Translations under genes and position numbers: made by a program
Source: Gammaproteobacteria bacterium
Lineage (GTDB): Bacteria > Pseudomonadota > Gammaproteobacteria > Enterobacterales > Kangiellaceae
Assembly (NCBI GenBank): GCA_013373545.1
Contig: JABXHQ010000082.1
Span: 1 to 64,000 of the forward strand
Direction: 5' to 3'
Length of the DNA: 64,000 nucleotides
The notes under the pieces: model-generated
The model's input: only the letters and a program-made list of their open reading frames with translations
What the model was told of the DNA's origin: nothing
The model's database searches: none
Part shown: positions 47,439 to 57,602 of the stretch, piece by piece
How the letters are laid out: each line of letters begins with the position of its first letter
Numbering within the stretch: position 1 is the stretch's first letter

Positions 47439-47461
47439 AAAAAAGCCCCGAATGTCGGGGC
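47437..47461 (-). terminator. Intrinsic terminator read on the minus strand
   Basis: Minus strand GCCCCGA-CAT-TCGGGGC followed by eight T. Confidence 0.8.
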
Positions 47462-47588
47462 AAATCTCTCACTAATTCAACCAAAGAGTAGTCAATTCAT
47501 AAAAGCTAAATTCAAATCAAGAGGCTAACACAACCACTTAATTGTTAAGACTGGGAGTTGCTAAAAAAGTTCCGGAAAACCCAAATTT

Positions 47589-47765
47589 TTATTTAAGCGG
47601 ACGATTCTTACCAAAAAACTTCAAGTCGCGACGATAACTGGTACGCTCCAGCTCGGCGCTAGCCCGGTCTGGGAAAGGCCCCATATCAATTCCTTCGCGC
47701 GTTGGGAAAAACCACCCGCGTGGTTGCTGAAAAACTTTTCCGATATCCATATCTTGCGTCACCAT
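47589..47765 (-). CDS. 58-aa DUF6316-like small protein
   Basis: My translation: MVTQDMDIGKVFQQPRGWFFPTREGIDMGPFPDRASAELERTSYRRDLKFFGKNRPLK*. WFF.TREG..MGPF pattern as in DUF6316. Terminator lies downstream. Below the ORF-track length cutoff. Confidence 0.7.
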   Translation of the reverse strand: MVTQDMDIGKVFQQPRGWFFPTREGIDMGPFPDRASAELERTSYRRDLKFFGKNRPLK

Positions 47766-47969
47766 GATTGTTACCCGGCTATATTAATGTGGACGAATTA
47801 TAACAAAGCGAGTTTCCGGTGGCTGTGAGTCAGCGCTGTGGTGTTATGTAAGTGATCGACCATTCTGGCAAATTTCCATAATCGAGCTTTATTTGCCATC
47901 ATTTGCCATAATCTATCGTTCATATCTTGGTATGATTAATTGATAAGACGGACAATAAGGATTACAAAA

Positions 47970-50900
47970 ATGCATCTTTTCAAGTGGTTAGGGCTGATTG
48001 TTTGCCTTTGGCTTGTCACTAGCTGTGAACAGCCATCCGAATCTCCCAGTGTGGAGCCTAAGTCGCAAACGCTCGTACAAGAGCGTCCGCAGTATCAGTC
48101 TCCGACGATTGCTGATGCGCAACGACAACAACTCAGCGAAGAGTTTTCGGCCACACCTTTTAAAGTGCTCAATATCTCTGAGCAAATATATGATGGCGGA
48201 CCAGCGCTTGCGGTTATTTTCTCGGTGCCAATTGATCCTCAGTTAAATGTGACGCGGTATTTGGAGCTTAGCACTGAAGATGGAAAGCCAGTGACAGGTG
48301 AATGGGTCTTGAACGATAGCTTGAACATTGCATACTTTCCTTTTGTTGAGGCGCAAACGCGCTATCAAATTAAAGTACATAAAGGATTACCTGCGATTAA
48401 TGGGCGTTTGCTTGAACGTGATGAAACGCGCACAGTTCGCACCGCAGCCAGTCAACAACAAATACGATTCATTAGTCATGGTGCGCAACTCTCTATGGCG
48501 CTTTCCGACGGACTAAGTGTCGAGGCAATTAATGTTGCGGCAGTGGATATTGATTTTCATCGTGTTAATGATGAGCAAATGAGCTTATTTTTAGGCGACT
48601 ATCTTGGCGATGATTATTATGAGCTCAGACGTTTACAGCAATACGCAACGCTTAGTTACAGCGCTCGTTATGATTTGAACTACACGCCTAACCGCCGCCG
48701 TAGCTCTCTAATTTCAATTAAAAATATAAAACCATTGCAGCAGCCAGGCGTTTACATTGCGGTTATGAAAGGTGCTGGTGATTACCCCTATCGCTATCAA
48801 GTTACGTGGTTCACCATTAGCGACCTTGGATTACAAGTGCGCAGTATTGGGCAAAGTCAGTTAGCGTTCGTCAATAACGCGATCAATGCTCAGCCAGAAA
48901 GCGATGTTGAGATCCGTATTTTAAACCGTAAAGGACAAGTGCTGGCGCAGCAAAAAACCAGTAAGCAGGGGTTTGCAGAGCTTAATGGTGTGCCGTTGGC
49001 TGGCGTAGGTGTCGATCAGCGAGCGTTTGCCGTGGTTGCGCAAAAAGGAGCGCATTTATCGGTGCTCAAACTAGCGAAACCGGCCATGGATTTAACCGAA
49101 TATGGTCTAATTGCACGACCGCAACGCGCACTTGAAATGTTTCTTTATGGACCACGCGAACTGTATCGGCCGGGGGAAACGGTCACGGTTCGCGGCTTAC
49201 TGCGTGATAATGATGGTCGGTTAATTCAGCCGCAGCCGATTCAAGTGACAATCAAACGTCCCGATGGTCGTACTTTTCAATCCTTTGTTTGGCAAGGCGA
49301 TGAGCAAAGCTTTTACCAACACGAATTTAGCTTGCCGAAAACCACATTAACTGGGCAGTGGCGGTTAAATGCGAAACTGGGTAATGGCGATCATTTTGAT
49401 TATGATTTTCAAGTTGAAGACTTCTTACCCGAGCGGATGAAGTTGGCGTTAAACCCAGTGCAATCGCAATTGAGTCCCAATGAAACTGCCGAGATTAACA
49501 TTCAAGGAGACTACCTTTATGGTGCTCCAGCCGCGAATAATCGCGTCGAAGCTGACATAACCGTCCGACAAGCTCGTTCGCTGTCACAACAATACCCAGA
49601 TTATATTTTTGGTATAGAGGATTTCCGTGATTTTGATATTGATAAACCGCTTACTCCGTTGAAGTTAGATAGCCTTGGCCAAGCAAAGCTAACCTTGCCG
49701 AATTTGTGGCAAAAAACTCAGCAGCCATTGAAGTTATCGACTCGAGTAAGTTTATTTGAATCTGGTGGTCGTCCAGTTACCCGTAGTGTGCAGCAAGTGG
49801 TTTGGCCGCGATCCCAGATGCTTGGCGTTAAGCCGGTGTGGGATGGCGCTGTTACGGAGCCGAACGCGACCGCGCAATTTGAAATAATAAATATTAATCA
49901 GGCTGAAGAGCTAGTCGCTTCGAAAAAAATTCTGGCTACTTTGGTACGAGAAAATGCTAATTATTATTGGCAGTGGAATGATGGGTGGAGTTATCAACAA
50001 AGTGTCCGCAATATTCCAGTGTTTAGCAAAACTTTCGCACTTGAAAAAGGCGAGCGAATGTCGCTTGCGCTTCCGGTAGAGTACGGCAATTATCGTTTAG
50101 AATTGCGCGATCCGAGCAATCAATTACTGAATAGCTATCGCTTCTTCGCTGGCTGGCGTTGGGATCGAGCCGATGCGGATGTTACCGGACGTCCCGATAT
50201 GGTGAAGCTAGCTTGGAATCAAAATCACTTTGCCGCCAATGAGCAAGCTGAACTGAATATTGAGGCGCCTTATGCAGGTACCGCGATCGTAACCGTTGAA
50301 GCTGACAACCTATTATGGCGTCAATCGGTAGAGTTGAAACAGCCGCAAGGAAAGGTGTCAATTCCAATCGCGGCGAATTGGCAGCGGCATGATATTTATG
50401 CCACGGTCACGGTAATTCGCCAAGGAGAAGCAAAGAACAAACGCTTGCCAAAGCGAGCGTTTGGCTTATTACACCTACCGCTAGATCGAGAGAGCAGAAA
50501 GCTCGCGGTCACTTTGGATGTTCCGGAAAAAATTCTCCCAGAGTCGACTTTAACCACCAAAGTCAAAGTTACTGGTGCCAGCGGAAGTACGGTAAATGTC
50601 ACTTTAGCGGCCGTTGATGTTGGGGTGCTCAGTTTGCATCGACATGTAACACCGAAACCGGATCAATGGTTTTTTGCTCAGCGCCGGTTTCAAACCGAGC
50701 TGCGTGACACTTGGGGAAGTTTTATTGAACAGCTCAGTGATAAAGCTGCAAGGCAACGATTCGGTGGTGATGCGGACGTTGAACTAAGCCGTGGCGGAGA
50801 TGCGCCAATCAGCGACGTTCAAGTGGTGAGTTTAGTGTCTGAAAAAGTGCAATTAAATGATGCTGGAGAAGCGATCATTGAGTTGCCGGTTCCCTATTTT

Positions 50901-52910
50901 AACGGTGAGCTGAAGTTAATGGCAGTCGCTTTTAATCATTCACAGTTCGGTCATCAGGATGCGCGCGTGAAAGTAGCGGCGCCGCTGGTCGCCGAGATCA
51001 GTATGCCAAGATTTTTAGGCGCCGGCGATCAGTCGCTAGCGACTCTCGACTTACAAAATATGACTGATCAGGACCAGCAGTTAGCGTTAACCTTGCGAGC
51101 GACCTCTGAGTTAGGTGGTGAGGTCATTACCGACACCGTAACCTTGGCACCAAAACAAAAGGAAACCTTTATGGTGGCGCTTACCGGCGCACAAGCGACT
51201 GGAAGTGGCCAAGTTGAAGTGAGCGTCAAAGAGCAAGGTAACTCGGCGCCGGATGCGATCAATCTAACCCGCTCGTGGCGACTGGGATTGCGCTCGCCGT
51301 TTGCTGCCGAGATGCGCCAATGGGACGCTGTGCTAACGCCAAAACAAACGCTCTTGTTACCGCAGGATCTTACCGCGGGTTTACAGGTACCCGGACAGCA
51401 CTTATTGCTAACGGCATCTGATAGTCCTCCATTTAATGCGGCTGATCATCTAAATCATTTATTCAGTTATCCCTATGGTTGTCTCGAGCAAACGACTAGC
51501 CGAGCATGGCCAATATTGTTGGCCAGTCAAGCGGAGTTACTACGCTATGACAACAGTAAAGATAAAGTTCTGGCGAATCAGCGTAGTAGCGTAATTAATA
51601 AAGCGATCAGCCGGATTATATCGATGCAAAGAAGCGATGGTTCGTTTGGTTTGTGGGGAAATCAAAGTGACGAAAATCATTGGTTGTCGGTATACGCGAC
51701 CGACTTTTTATTAACCGCTCAAGATCAAGGATACAGTGTCGACCAAGCGGTTTTAGAGCGCGCGCTGAAACGTTTACAACGCTATTTAACCACCTCGCGC
51801 AAGATGTGGTCGGAAAATCGCCATTACTCTTCCGATCCGGATCATTATCATATTTCGTACCGCGCTTACGCCGCCTATGTTTTAGCGCGTAAACAGCAAG
51901 CACGATTAAGTGATATTCGAAATCTTTACGATCGTTATCATGCCTTAGCAAAATCGCGCTTACCCTATGCGTTTTTAGCGCGCGCGCTGGAACTGGCCGG
52001 TGATGCAAAACGTAGTGAACAAGCATGGGCGAAAGCTTTATCGGCAGAAAAGCGTCAAATTGAATACAGTGGTGATTATGGCTCTGCGGTTCGCGATCAA
52101 GGATTAGCAACATTGTTAGCTCTGCAAAGTAACGCGGTTTCCGATCCCTGGACTTTGGTATTTCAGTTGCGTGATGATTTGCTTGAACGCCGCTGGTTGT
52201 CGACCCAAGAGCGTGTGACTTTGTTTCGCTTGGCGCAGAGCTTTAGTGATCGCAAAGGCGAGCAGTGGACACTTAATGTAACTGTTGACGAAGCCAAAGA
52301 AACGGTGACGAGCACGGGCGATTGGACTAAACATTGGGCGGCTTCTGCAATTCCGAATCAAACTCAGTTGGCCAGTACTTTCAGTAAGCCATTGTATGTT
52401 TCGGCGCGGGTGCAGGGTTATCCCGAGCAAGCCCCTAAAGCGACCAGCGATGGTATTCGAGTGAAACGTGCTTTTTATAATGAGCGCGGCGAAAAGCTAA
52501 ATTTAGCTGCGGTAAATTCGGGTGACTTGGTCTTGGTACGCCTTGATGTACAAAGCACCGGTGAGAACCGAATTCCAGATGCTTTATTGGTGGATCTATT
52601 GCCTGCTGGCTTGGAGTTGGAAAATCAAAATTTAGAGTCTGCGGTGAAAATGGATGAGATGGTGGTAGCAGGTAAAAGTGTCGCACAATGGATGTCGAAT
52701 GTTGCGGTTAATCATCAAGAATACCGCGACGACCGCTTTGTTGCTGCGTTGCCCATTCAGCTGCGCCAAGATGCGACGATCTTTTATCTAGCGCGAGCGG
52801 TGACGCCAGGCACCTACATTATTCCGCCGACGCAAGTAGAAGATATGTATCGCCCTTATTTAAGAGCTATTGGCGATGCTCAAGGGACGATTAAGATTGC
52901 ACCAAAGTAA
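47970..52910 (+). CDS. yfhM: Alpha-2-macroglobulin family lipoprotein (YfhM-like)
   Basis: MHLFKWLGLIVCLWLVTSCEQP lipobox; PYGCLEQTTSRAWP thioester motif; MG domains; followed by pbpC as in E. coli. Confidence 0.93.
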   Translation: MHLFKWLGLIVCLWLVTSCEQPSESPSVEPKSQTLVQERPQYQSPTIADAQRQQLSEEFSATPFKVLNISEQIYDGGPALAVIFSVPIDPQLNVTRYLELSTEDGKPVTGEWVLNDSLNIAYFPFVEAQTRYQIKVHKGLPAINGRLLERDETRTVRTAASQQQIRFISHGAQLSMALSDGLSVEAINVAAVDIDFHRVNDEQMSLFLGDYLGDDYYELRRLQQYATLSYSARYDLNYTPNRRRSSLISIKNIKPLQQPGVYIAVMKGAGDYPYRYQVTWFTISDLGLQVRSIGQSQLAFVNNAINAQPESDVEIRILNRKGQVLAQQKTSKQGFAELNGVPLAGVGVDQRAFAVVAQKGAHLSVLKLAKPAMDLTEYGLIARPQRALEMFLYGPRELYRPGETVTVRGLLRDNDGRLIQPQPIQVTIKRPDGRTFQSFVWQGDEQSFYQHEFSLPKTTLTGQWRLNAKLGNGDHFDYDFQVEDFLPERMKLALNPVQSQLSPNETAEINIQGDYLYGAPAANNRVEADITVRQARSLSQQYPDYIFGIEDFRDFDIDKPLTPLKLDSLGQAKLTLPNLWQKTQQPLKLSTRVSLFESGGRPVTRSVQQVVWPRSQMLGVKPVWDGAVTEPNATAQFEIININQAEELVASKKILATLVRENANYYWQWNDGWSYQQSVRNIPVFSKTFALEKGERMSLALPVEYGNYRLELRDPSNQLLNSYRFFAGWRWDRADADVTGRPDMVKLAWNQNHFAANEQAELNIEAPYAGTAIVTVEADNLLWRQSVELKQPQGKVSIPIAANWQRHDIYATVTVIRQGEAKNKRLPKRAFGLLHLPLDRESRKLAVTLDVPEKILPESTLTTKVKVTGASGSTVNVTLAAVDVGVLSLHRHVTPKPDQWFFAQRRFQTELRDTWGSFIEQLSDKAARQRFGGDADVELSRGGDAPISDVQVVSLVSEKVQLNDAGEAIIELPVPYFNGELKLMAVAFNHSQFGHQDARVKVAAPLVAEISMPRFLGAGDQSLATLDLQNMTDQDQQLALTLRATSELGGEVITDTVTLAPKQKETFMVALTGAQATGSGQVEVSVKEQGNSAPDAINLTRSWRLGLRSPFAAEMRQWDAVLTPKQTLLLPQDLTAGLQVPGQHLLLTASDSPPFNAADHLNHLFSYPYGCLEQTTSRAWPILLASQAELLRYDNSKDKVLANQRSSVINKAISRIISMQRSDGSFGLWGNQSDENHWLSVYATDFLLTAQDQGYSVDQAVLERALKRLQRYLTTSRKMWSENRHYSSDPDHYHISYRAYAAYVLARKQQARLSDIRNLYDRYHALAKSRLPYAFLARALELAGDAKRSEQAWAKALSAEKRQIEYSGDYGSAVRDQGLATLLALQSNAVSDPWTLVFQLRDDLLERRWLSTQERVTLFRLAQSFSDRKGEQWTLNVTVDEAKETVTSTGDWTKHWAASAIPNQTQLASTFSKPLYVSARVQGYPEQAPKATSDGIRVKRAFYNERGEKLNLAAVNSGDLVLVRLDVQSTGENRIPDALLVDLLPAGLELENQNLESAVKMDEMVVAGKSVAQWMSNVAVNHQEYRDDRFVAALPIQLRQDATIFYLARAVTPGTYIIPPTQVEDMYRPYLRAIGDAQGTIKIAPK

Positions 52911-52913
52911 AAT

Positions 52914-55271
52914 ATGAAACGTCGTATTTCTCGGCGTGGAAGGGGCGCTAACCTTCTGCGTCGTTGCCGACAATTGGTGATTACCTTAGCGTTTTTGGTA
53001 GTCGGCTTTTGGTTACTCGACAAGTTATTTCCATTGCCGAGCTTTGCAAAACAGCAGCAGTTTGCGCAAGTGATTACCGACCGCTATGGGCAACCACTTC
53101 GAGTGTTTGCTGATGACAATGGCGTTTGGCGTTATCCAACGGATCGCGCACGGGTGTCGCCATTTTATATTGAAGCGCTGCTTGGTTATGAGGACCGCTG
53201 GTTTTACTCTCATCCGGGTGTTAACCCGTTGGCTCTGTTGCGTGCGGTATGGCAGTGGATTCAGTATGGGCGTCCGGTATCCGGCGGTTCGACGTTAACG
53301 ATGCAAGTTGCGCGTCTTCTCGACCCTCACGACAAAACTATTTCTGGTAAAGTGAAGCAGATGTTCCGTGCTTTCCAACTAGAGTGGCACTTTTCCAAAG
53401 AAGAAATTTTAACTTTGTACCTTAACCATGCTCCTTTTGGTGGCACGATTGAAGGCGTTGAAGCTGCGAGCTATGCGTATCTTGGCAAGTCTGCAAGCGA
53501 TTTGTCGCGTGCAGAGGCCGCTCTATTAGCGGTGTTACCGCAGTCGCCCTCTTATCTTCGACCGGATCGTTATCCCGACCGCGCGCAGCAAGCGCGCAAT
53601 AAAGTATTGAATCGACTACGTGACTTGAAAGTGTGGAGTGCCGAGTCAGTGGCCGATGCAAAACAGGAACAGGTTTTTGCACATTACCAAGGTAGCCCTA
53701 TGGTGGCGCCGTTGTTGGCGCGTCGATTACACCAAGTTGAGGGGACGCGGCGAGTCATTCAGACAACCCTTGATGGCGGTCTGCAACTCGAGCTCGAACA
53801 GTTAGTACGCGATTATTCAGCGTCACTAGCCGCTAGCATGTCGGTTGCCATGTTGGTCGTCGATAACCGGAATATGGAAGTGTTGGCCTACATCGGTTCT
53901 GCGGATTTTAGTGATCCATCACGCTATGGACATGTCGATATGGTCACCGCGCAGCGTTCGCCAGGCTCAACCTTAAAACCATTTTTGTTCGCACTCGCAT
54001 TGGACCAAGGCATTATTCATGAACAATCCATGATGCTCGATGTGCCAGCTGACTTTAATGGCTATCGCCCAGGCAATTTTGTGCCTGGCTATAGCGGGAT
54101 CGTTTCGGCGCGGTCGGCATTGCAGCGTTCATTGAACATACCGGCGGTTCAGTTATTAGATGAAGTCACTCCGGCTCTGTTTTATTCACAGCTTTCTCAA
54201 GCCGGAATTCAGCTTAGCCTGCCGCACAATTCGACGCCCAATTTAGCCATGATTCTAGGCGGTGTCGGAACTTCGTTAGAGGATTTGGTGAGCGGCTTTG
54301 CGAGTTTTGGTCGGCAAGGCAAGGTTGGCCGCATACGGCTACACCGAGACCAAGCTGTGGATTTCGTCGAACGTCCTTTAATGAGCGAAGGCGCCGCTTG
54401 GGTCACGCAGAATGCCTTACGCGAGGTTGCATTGGGCGCAAGCAGTGAAGCTTTTGCCGTGAAGCGAGAACAAACCATTGCCTTTAAAACCGGAACTTCT
54501 TACGGCTTTCGTGATGCGTGGGTATTAGCTGCCAGCGCCAATATTACTGTGGGTATTTGGGTGGGACGTCCGGATGGAACACCAGAAGCGGAAAATTTTG
54601 GTCGCAATTCTGCCGTACCTTTATTGCGTAGCGTTTTGGCCTTGCTCCCTGCGGACGCTTTAGCCGCTCCGGCACGGCCTACAACAGTTAGCACTGCAAC
54701 TATTTGTTGGCCGTTGGGACGTACCGCATCGGTGCAGCAACCCAATTGGTGTTATGAACGCAAACGCGCTTGGTTGATCGATGGCACGGCGCCACCGAGC
54801 TTGCGCGGCCCGCTATTAAATGACTGGGCCAGTTACTTGCAAAATGTTCAAGTTAATCAAGCGGGTAAGCGAGTCACTCCGGATTGTCAGGCGGTGCATA
54901 AGACACGGGAAATTGCGCTTTGGCCCAGAGTGGCCGAGCCTTGGCTAGCCAAGTCGCAGCGCAGCGCTGCTTTGTTACCACCATGGGCTGAAAATTGTCA
55001 GCCACGTAGTCAAGCGGCAAAAATTAAAGTAACCGGGATCCAGCCTGACAGTGAGTATTACTTTAAACGTGGCACTACGGCTCAATTGCAAGTGCAAGCG
55101 CAAGGGGCCGAAGGTGAGCTACATTGGTTTTTAAATGGACGCTGGCTTGGTAAGACATTTGATGAGCATGAGCAGCTTGTTGAGTTAACCGCGTCGGGAC
55201 CGATGCGGCTGTCAGTCATTGATATGCGCGGCGAAACCAGCGCCATCGAGTTTCAGTCTAAATTTGAATAA
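52914..55271 (+). CDS. pbpC: Penicillin-binding protein 1C
   Basis: Transglycosylase EDRWFYSHPGVNPLALLRA and GGSTLTMQVAR; transpeptidase RSPGSTLKPFLFALALDQG, FKTGTSYGFRDAW; C-terminal BiPBP-like domain. Confidence 0.96.
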   Translation: MKRRISRRGRGANLLRRCRQLVITLAFLVVGFWLLDKLFPLPSFAKQQQFAQVITDRYGQPLRVFADDNGVWRYPTDRARVSPFYIEALLGYEDRWFYSHPGVNPLALLRAVWQWIQYGRPVSGGSTLTMQVARLLDPHDKTISGKVKQMFRAFQLEWHFSKEEILTLYLNHAPFGGTIEGVEAASYAYLGKSASDLSRAEAALLAVLPQSPSYLRPDRYPDRAQQARNKVLNRLRDLKVWSAESVADAKQEQVFAHYQGSPMVAPLLARRLHQVEGTRRVIQTTLDGGLQLELEQLVRDYSASLAASMSVAMLVVDNRNMEVLAYIGSADFSDPSRYGHVDMVTAQRSPGSTLKPFLFALALDQGIIHEQSMMLDVPADFNGYRPGNFVPGYSGIVSARSALQRSLNIPAVQLLDEVTPALFYSQLSQAGIQLSLPHNSTPNLAMILGGVGTSLEDLVSGFASFGRQGKVGRIRLHRDQAVDFVERPLMSEGAAWVTQNALREVALGASSEAFAVKREQTIAFKTGTSYGFRDAWVLAASANITVGIWVGRPDGTPEAENFGRNSAVPLLRSVLALLPADALAAPARPTTVSTATICWPLGRTASVQQPNWCYERKRAWLIDGTAPPSLRGPLLNDWASYLQNVQVNQAGKRVTPDCQAVHKTREIALWPRVAEPWLAKSQRSAALLPPWAENCQPRSQAAKIKVTGIQPDSEYYFKRGTTAQLQVQAQGAEGELHWFLNGRWLGKTFDEHEQLVELTASGPMRLSVIDMRGETSAIEFQSKFE

Positions 55272-55441
55272 TTATTGCGCTGCAGCGAATATTGCAAAGG
55301 CATGATATTGTTAACTCATTGATTTATAAAGACTTGTTGTGTTGTGTGCTTTGCGGTAATTAAAAAGATTGTGTTCATTCCTAAATTTGATATGTTCAAA
55401 GGATAAACAAAATAAGACGTATAATTAAAAGTGGGTAGAAC

Positions 55442-55768
55442 ATGCTAGAAACAATCCTTGCGGTATCCGCAGCCGCCACAATGATGGCGCTTTATCAAGG
55501 CTTCAGGGGTGGTTTTGAATATTTAAATCAAGCACGACTTGAAGCGAAGGCGAATATCGTGACCGCGCCGATTTGGTTACAGCTGTTAATGTTGGCGGCG
55601 TTTGCCGTTGTCATTGGCGAGCTAGTGTACATTTGGAACAGTCAGAATTGGTTAGTAGCGTTGGCTATTACAGTCGGGACATTTATGGTTTCGGTCTCTC
55701 TCAAAATGCTATTTATGCCACGAAGCGAGAGTCGATTTTATCAAAAAGTTTTTGGCGAATTATCGTAA
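55442..55768 (+). CDS. Hypothetical small membrane protein
   Basis: 108 aa with predicted TM segments; no family recognised. Confidence 0.55.
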   Translation: MLETILAVSAAATMMALYQGFRGGFEYLNQARLEAKANIVTAPIWLQLLMLAAFAVVIGELVYIWNSQNWLVALAITVGTFMVSVSLKMLFMPRSESRFYQKVFGELS

Positions 55769-55802
55769 CCGGGTTTTAGTGCAAATAATCAATAATAATA
55801 AA

Positions 55803-56444
55803 ATGATTCAAACAGGCGGGTTTACCCGCCTTTTTTTTGTCCTATGGCTAGGTTTTGCTGGCTGTATGCACGGCGCATCAACGGACATTGATGCTCATCT
55901 CACGCGAGATAACGCGTCTGCAGAAAAATTGTTAAGAGCCGCTTATGCTCGTACTCAAGTGTCGGTGGTTTATGATGGTCAATATCAGCGGATTGATTAT
56001 CCAATGGGGGATGTGCCGAATAATATTGGCGTGTGCACCGATTTAATCATTCGTACTTATCGCCAGCTCGGCATCGATTTGCAAGTAAGAGTGCACGAGG
56101 ATATGCGCAATCACTTTGCACAATATCCGAACTTATGGGGAATGACTCAGCCAGATCGCAATATCGATCATCGGCGCGTTCCCAATCTAGAGCGATTTTT
56201 TTCTCGCTATGGTGTTACCCTACCCTTGAGTTCGCGGGGTGAAGATTATCGACCTGGTGACATCGTGACTTGGCGCTTAGCGAATGGTCTTCCCCATATT
56301 GGTTTAATCAGTGCTGACTTGGCCAAAGATGGGAAAACACCTTTAGTTATCCATAATATCGGCGCTGGGCCGCAACTTGAAAACAGCTTATTTGAGTTTA
56401 CTATCGTTGGTCATTTTCGCTATTTTCCTGAGCCAAAAGAGTAG
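55803..56444 (+). CDS. DUF1287 domain protein, possible lipoprotein
   Basis: YDGQYQRIDYPMGDVPNNIGVCTDLIIRTYRQLGIDLQ; NLERFFSRYG; PGDIVTWRL. The start is uncertain (55752 TTG, 55803 ATG, or 55866 ATG). Confidence 0.85.
   Translation: MIQTGGFTRLFFVLWLGFAGCMHGASTDIDAHLTRDNASAEKLLRAAYARTQVSVVYDGQYQRIDYPMGDVPNNIGVCTDLIIRTYRQLGIDLQVRVHEDMRNHFAQYPNLWGMTQPDRNIDHRRVPNLERFFSRYGVTLPLSSRGEDYRPGDIVTWRLANGLPHIGLISADLAKDGKTPLVIHNIGAGPQLENSLFEFTIVGHFRYFPEPKE
55814..55838 (+). terminator. Intrinsic terminator overlapping the 5' coding region of the DUF1287 gene
   Basis: AGGCGGG-TTTA-CCCGCCT followed by a T-run. Confidence 0.8.
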
Positions 56445-56470
56445 CGTTTCAAATTTTCTCAAACCGATTA

Positions 56471-56800
56471 TTAACCAGCGTACATAACTCGATAAGCGTA
56501 AAAAGCGATTGGAGCTGCGATGATAAACAGCGACCAATTAATCCAAATCATGGGCTTTTTAATATTGCGCCAGCTAAAATAAAATATCATTGGTAACATT
56601 AAAAACACGGCAATTGTGGACAACAAATAGTACTTAGCGGCTTTGGCAATTCCGATTAGCACAAAGCCAAGTACAACAGGGATCCCCGCCTTTTTATCTT
56701 CAAGCATTGAGTAAAAAATAATAAGTCCCAAGGTAAGTGCTGCGGTAGCTGTACATAGGGCAAAAACCAAGCCCCACTGACTAAATTCTTCAGGTGTCAT
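56471..56800 (-). CDS. Hypothetical membrane protein
   Basis: 109 aa, several TM segments, no family recognised. Confidence 0.6.
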   Translation of the reverse strand: MTPEEFSQWGLVFALCTATAALTLGLIIFYSMLEDKKAGIPVVLGFVLIGIAKAAKYYLLSTIAVFLMLPMIFYFSWRNIKKPMIWINWSLFIIAAPIAFYAYRVMYAG

Positions 56801-56917
56801 ATAGATGCATTTTGTTGCGATGATTTGGGGTATTATACCGTGCTGGCGCGGCGCTGCGAAATAGAAACATTGACTCGGATCAAAGCCTCAAGCGGCTATC
56901 AAGAAGAAGACTTAACT

Positions 56918-57154
56918 ATGTTGGATGACCCCAAGCTAATTGCACAAGCAGTTAATCAAATAATGCCTTTTGGCAAATATGCCGGTAATGCACTGATCAA
57001 TTTACCAGAGCCTTACTTAGTTTGGTTTAAGCAAAAAGGCTTTCCACAAGGGATGTTAGGACAGCAATTGGCCCTTATATATGAAATTAAATTAAACGGA
57101 CTAGAGGCCCTTGTGCGGCCATTACTAACTGCGAAATCAACCGCTCATGACTAA
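56918..57154 (+). CDS. DUF3820 family protein
   Basis: [48 protein letters not shown] at 56918 preferred over the longer ORF. Confidence 0.85.
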   Translation: MLDDPKLIAQAVNQIMPFGKYAGNALINLPEPYLVWFKQKGFPQGMLGQQLALIYEIKLNGLEALVRPLLTAKSTAHD

Positions 57155-57602
57155 GATTTGGGTGGACGCCGATGCCTGTCCAAAAGTAATAAAAGCCATT
57201 TTGTATCGTGCGGCTGAGCGCTGTCAGATCGAGGTGATATTGGTCGCGAATCAAAGTTTGACTGTTCCGAGCAGTCGTTTTATTAAAACATTGCGAGTGT
57301 TAAAAGAGGTAGATGCGGCTGATCAAGAAATTGTTCAACGGTTACTCGCGAATGATTTAGTGATTACCGATGATATTCCGATGGCAGCTGAGGCGATTGC
57401 AAAAGGTGCGATTGTGTTGCGGCCGCGCGGTGAATGGCTTACGCAGGCGAATATCGGCGAGAAACTGTCGTTACGCGACTTTTTTGATGTAATGCGTGGC
57501 GCCGGGGTTGAGTCGGGCGGTCCTGCTGCTTTCTCAGGCCAAGACCAGGCTGCTTTTGCCAATGCCCTCGATGGCTGGTTACAAAAACAAACTCGCACTT
57601 AG
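57147..57602 (+). CDS. YaiI/YqxD family protein (DUF188)
   Basis: [55 protein letters not shown]. Confidence 0.93.
   Translation: MTKIWVDADACPKVIKAILYRAAERCQIEVILVANQSLTVPSSRFIKTLRVLKEVDAADQEIVQRLLANDLVITDDIPMAAEAIAKGAIVLRPRGEWLTQANIGEKLSLRDFFDVMRGAGVESGGPAAFSGQDQAAFANALDGWLQKQTRT

Noticed and set aside
47437-47461. Hairpin as a plus-strand terminator of tetR
   Set aside because: The T-run is on the minus strand; on the plus strand the stem is followed by AAATCTC. Better assigned to the minus-strand small ORF.
51616-52113. 165-aa antisense ORF inside the alpha-2-macroglobulin gene
   Set aside because: Embedded in a well-supported CDS; sequence looks like a shadow frame, with no RBS or domain.
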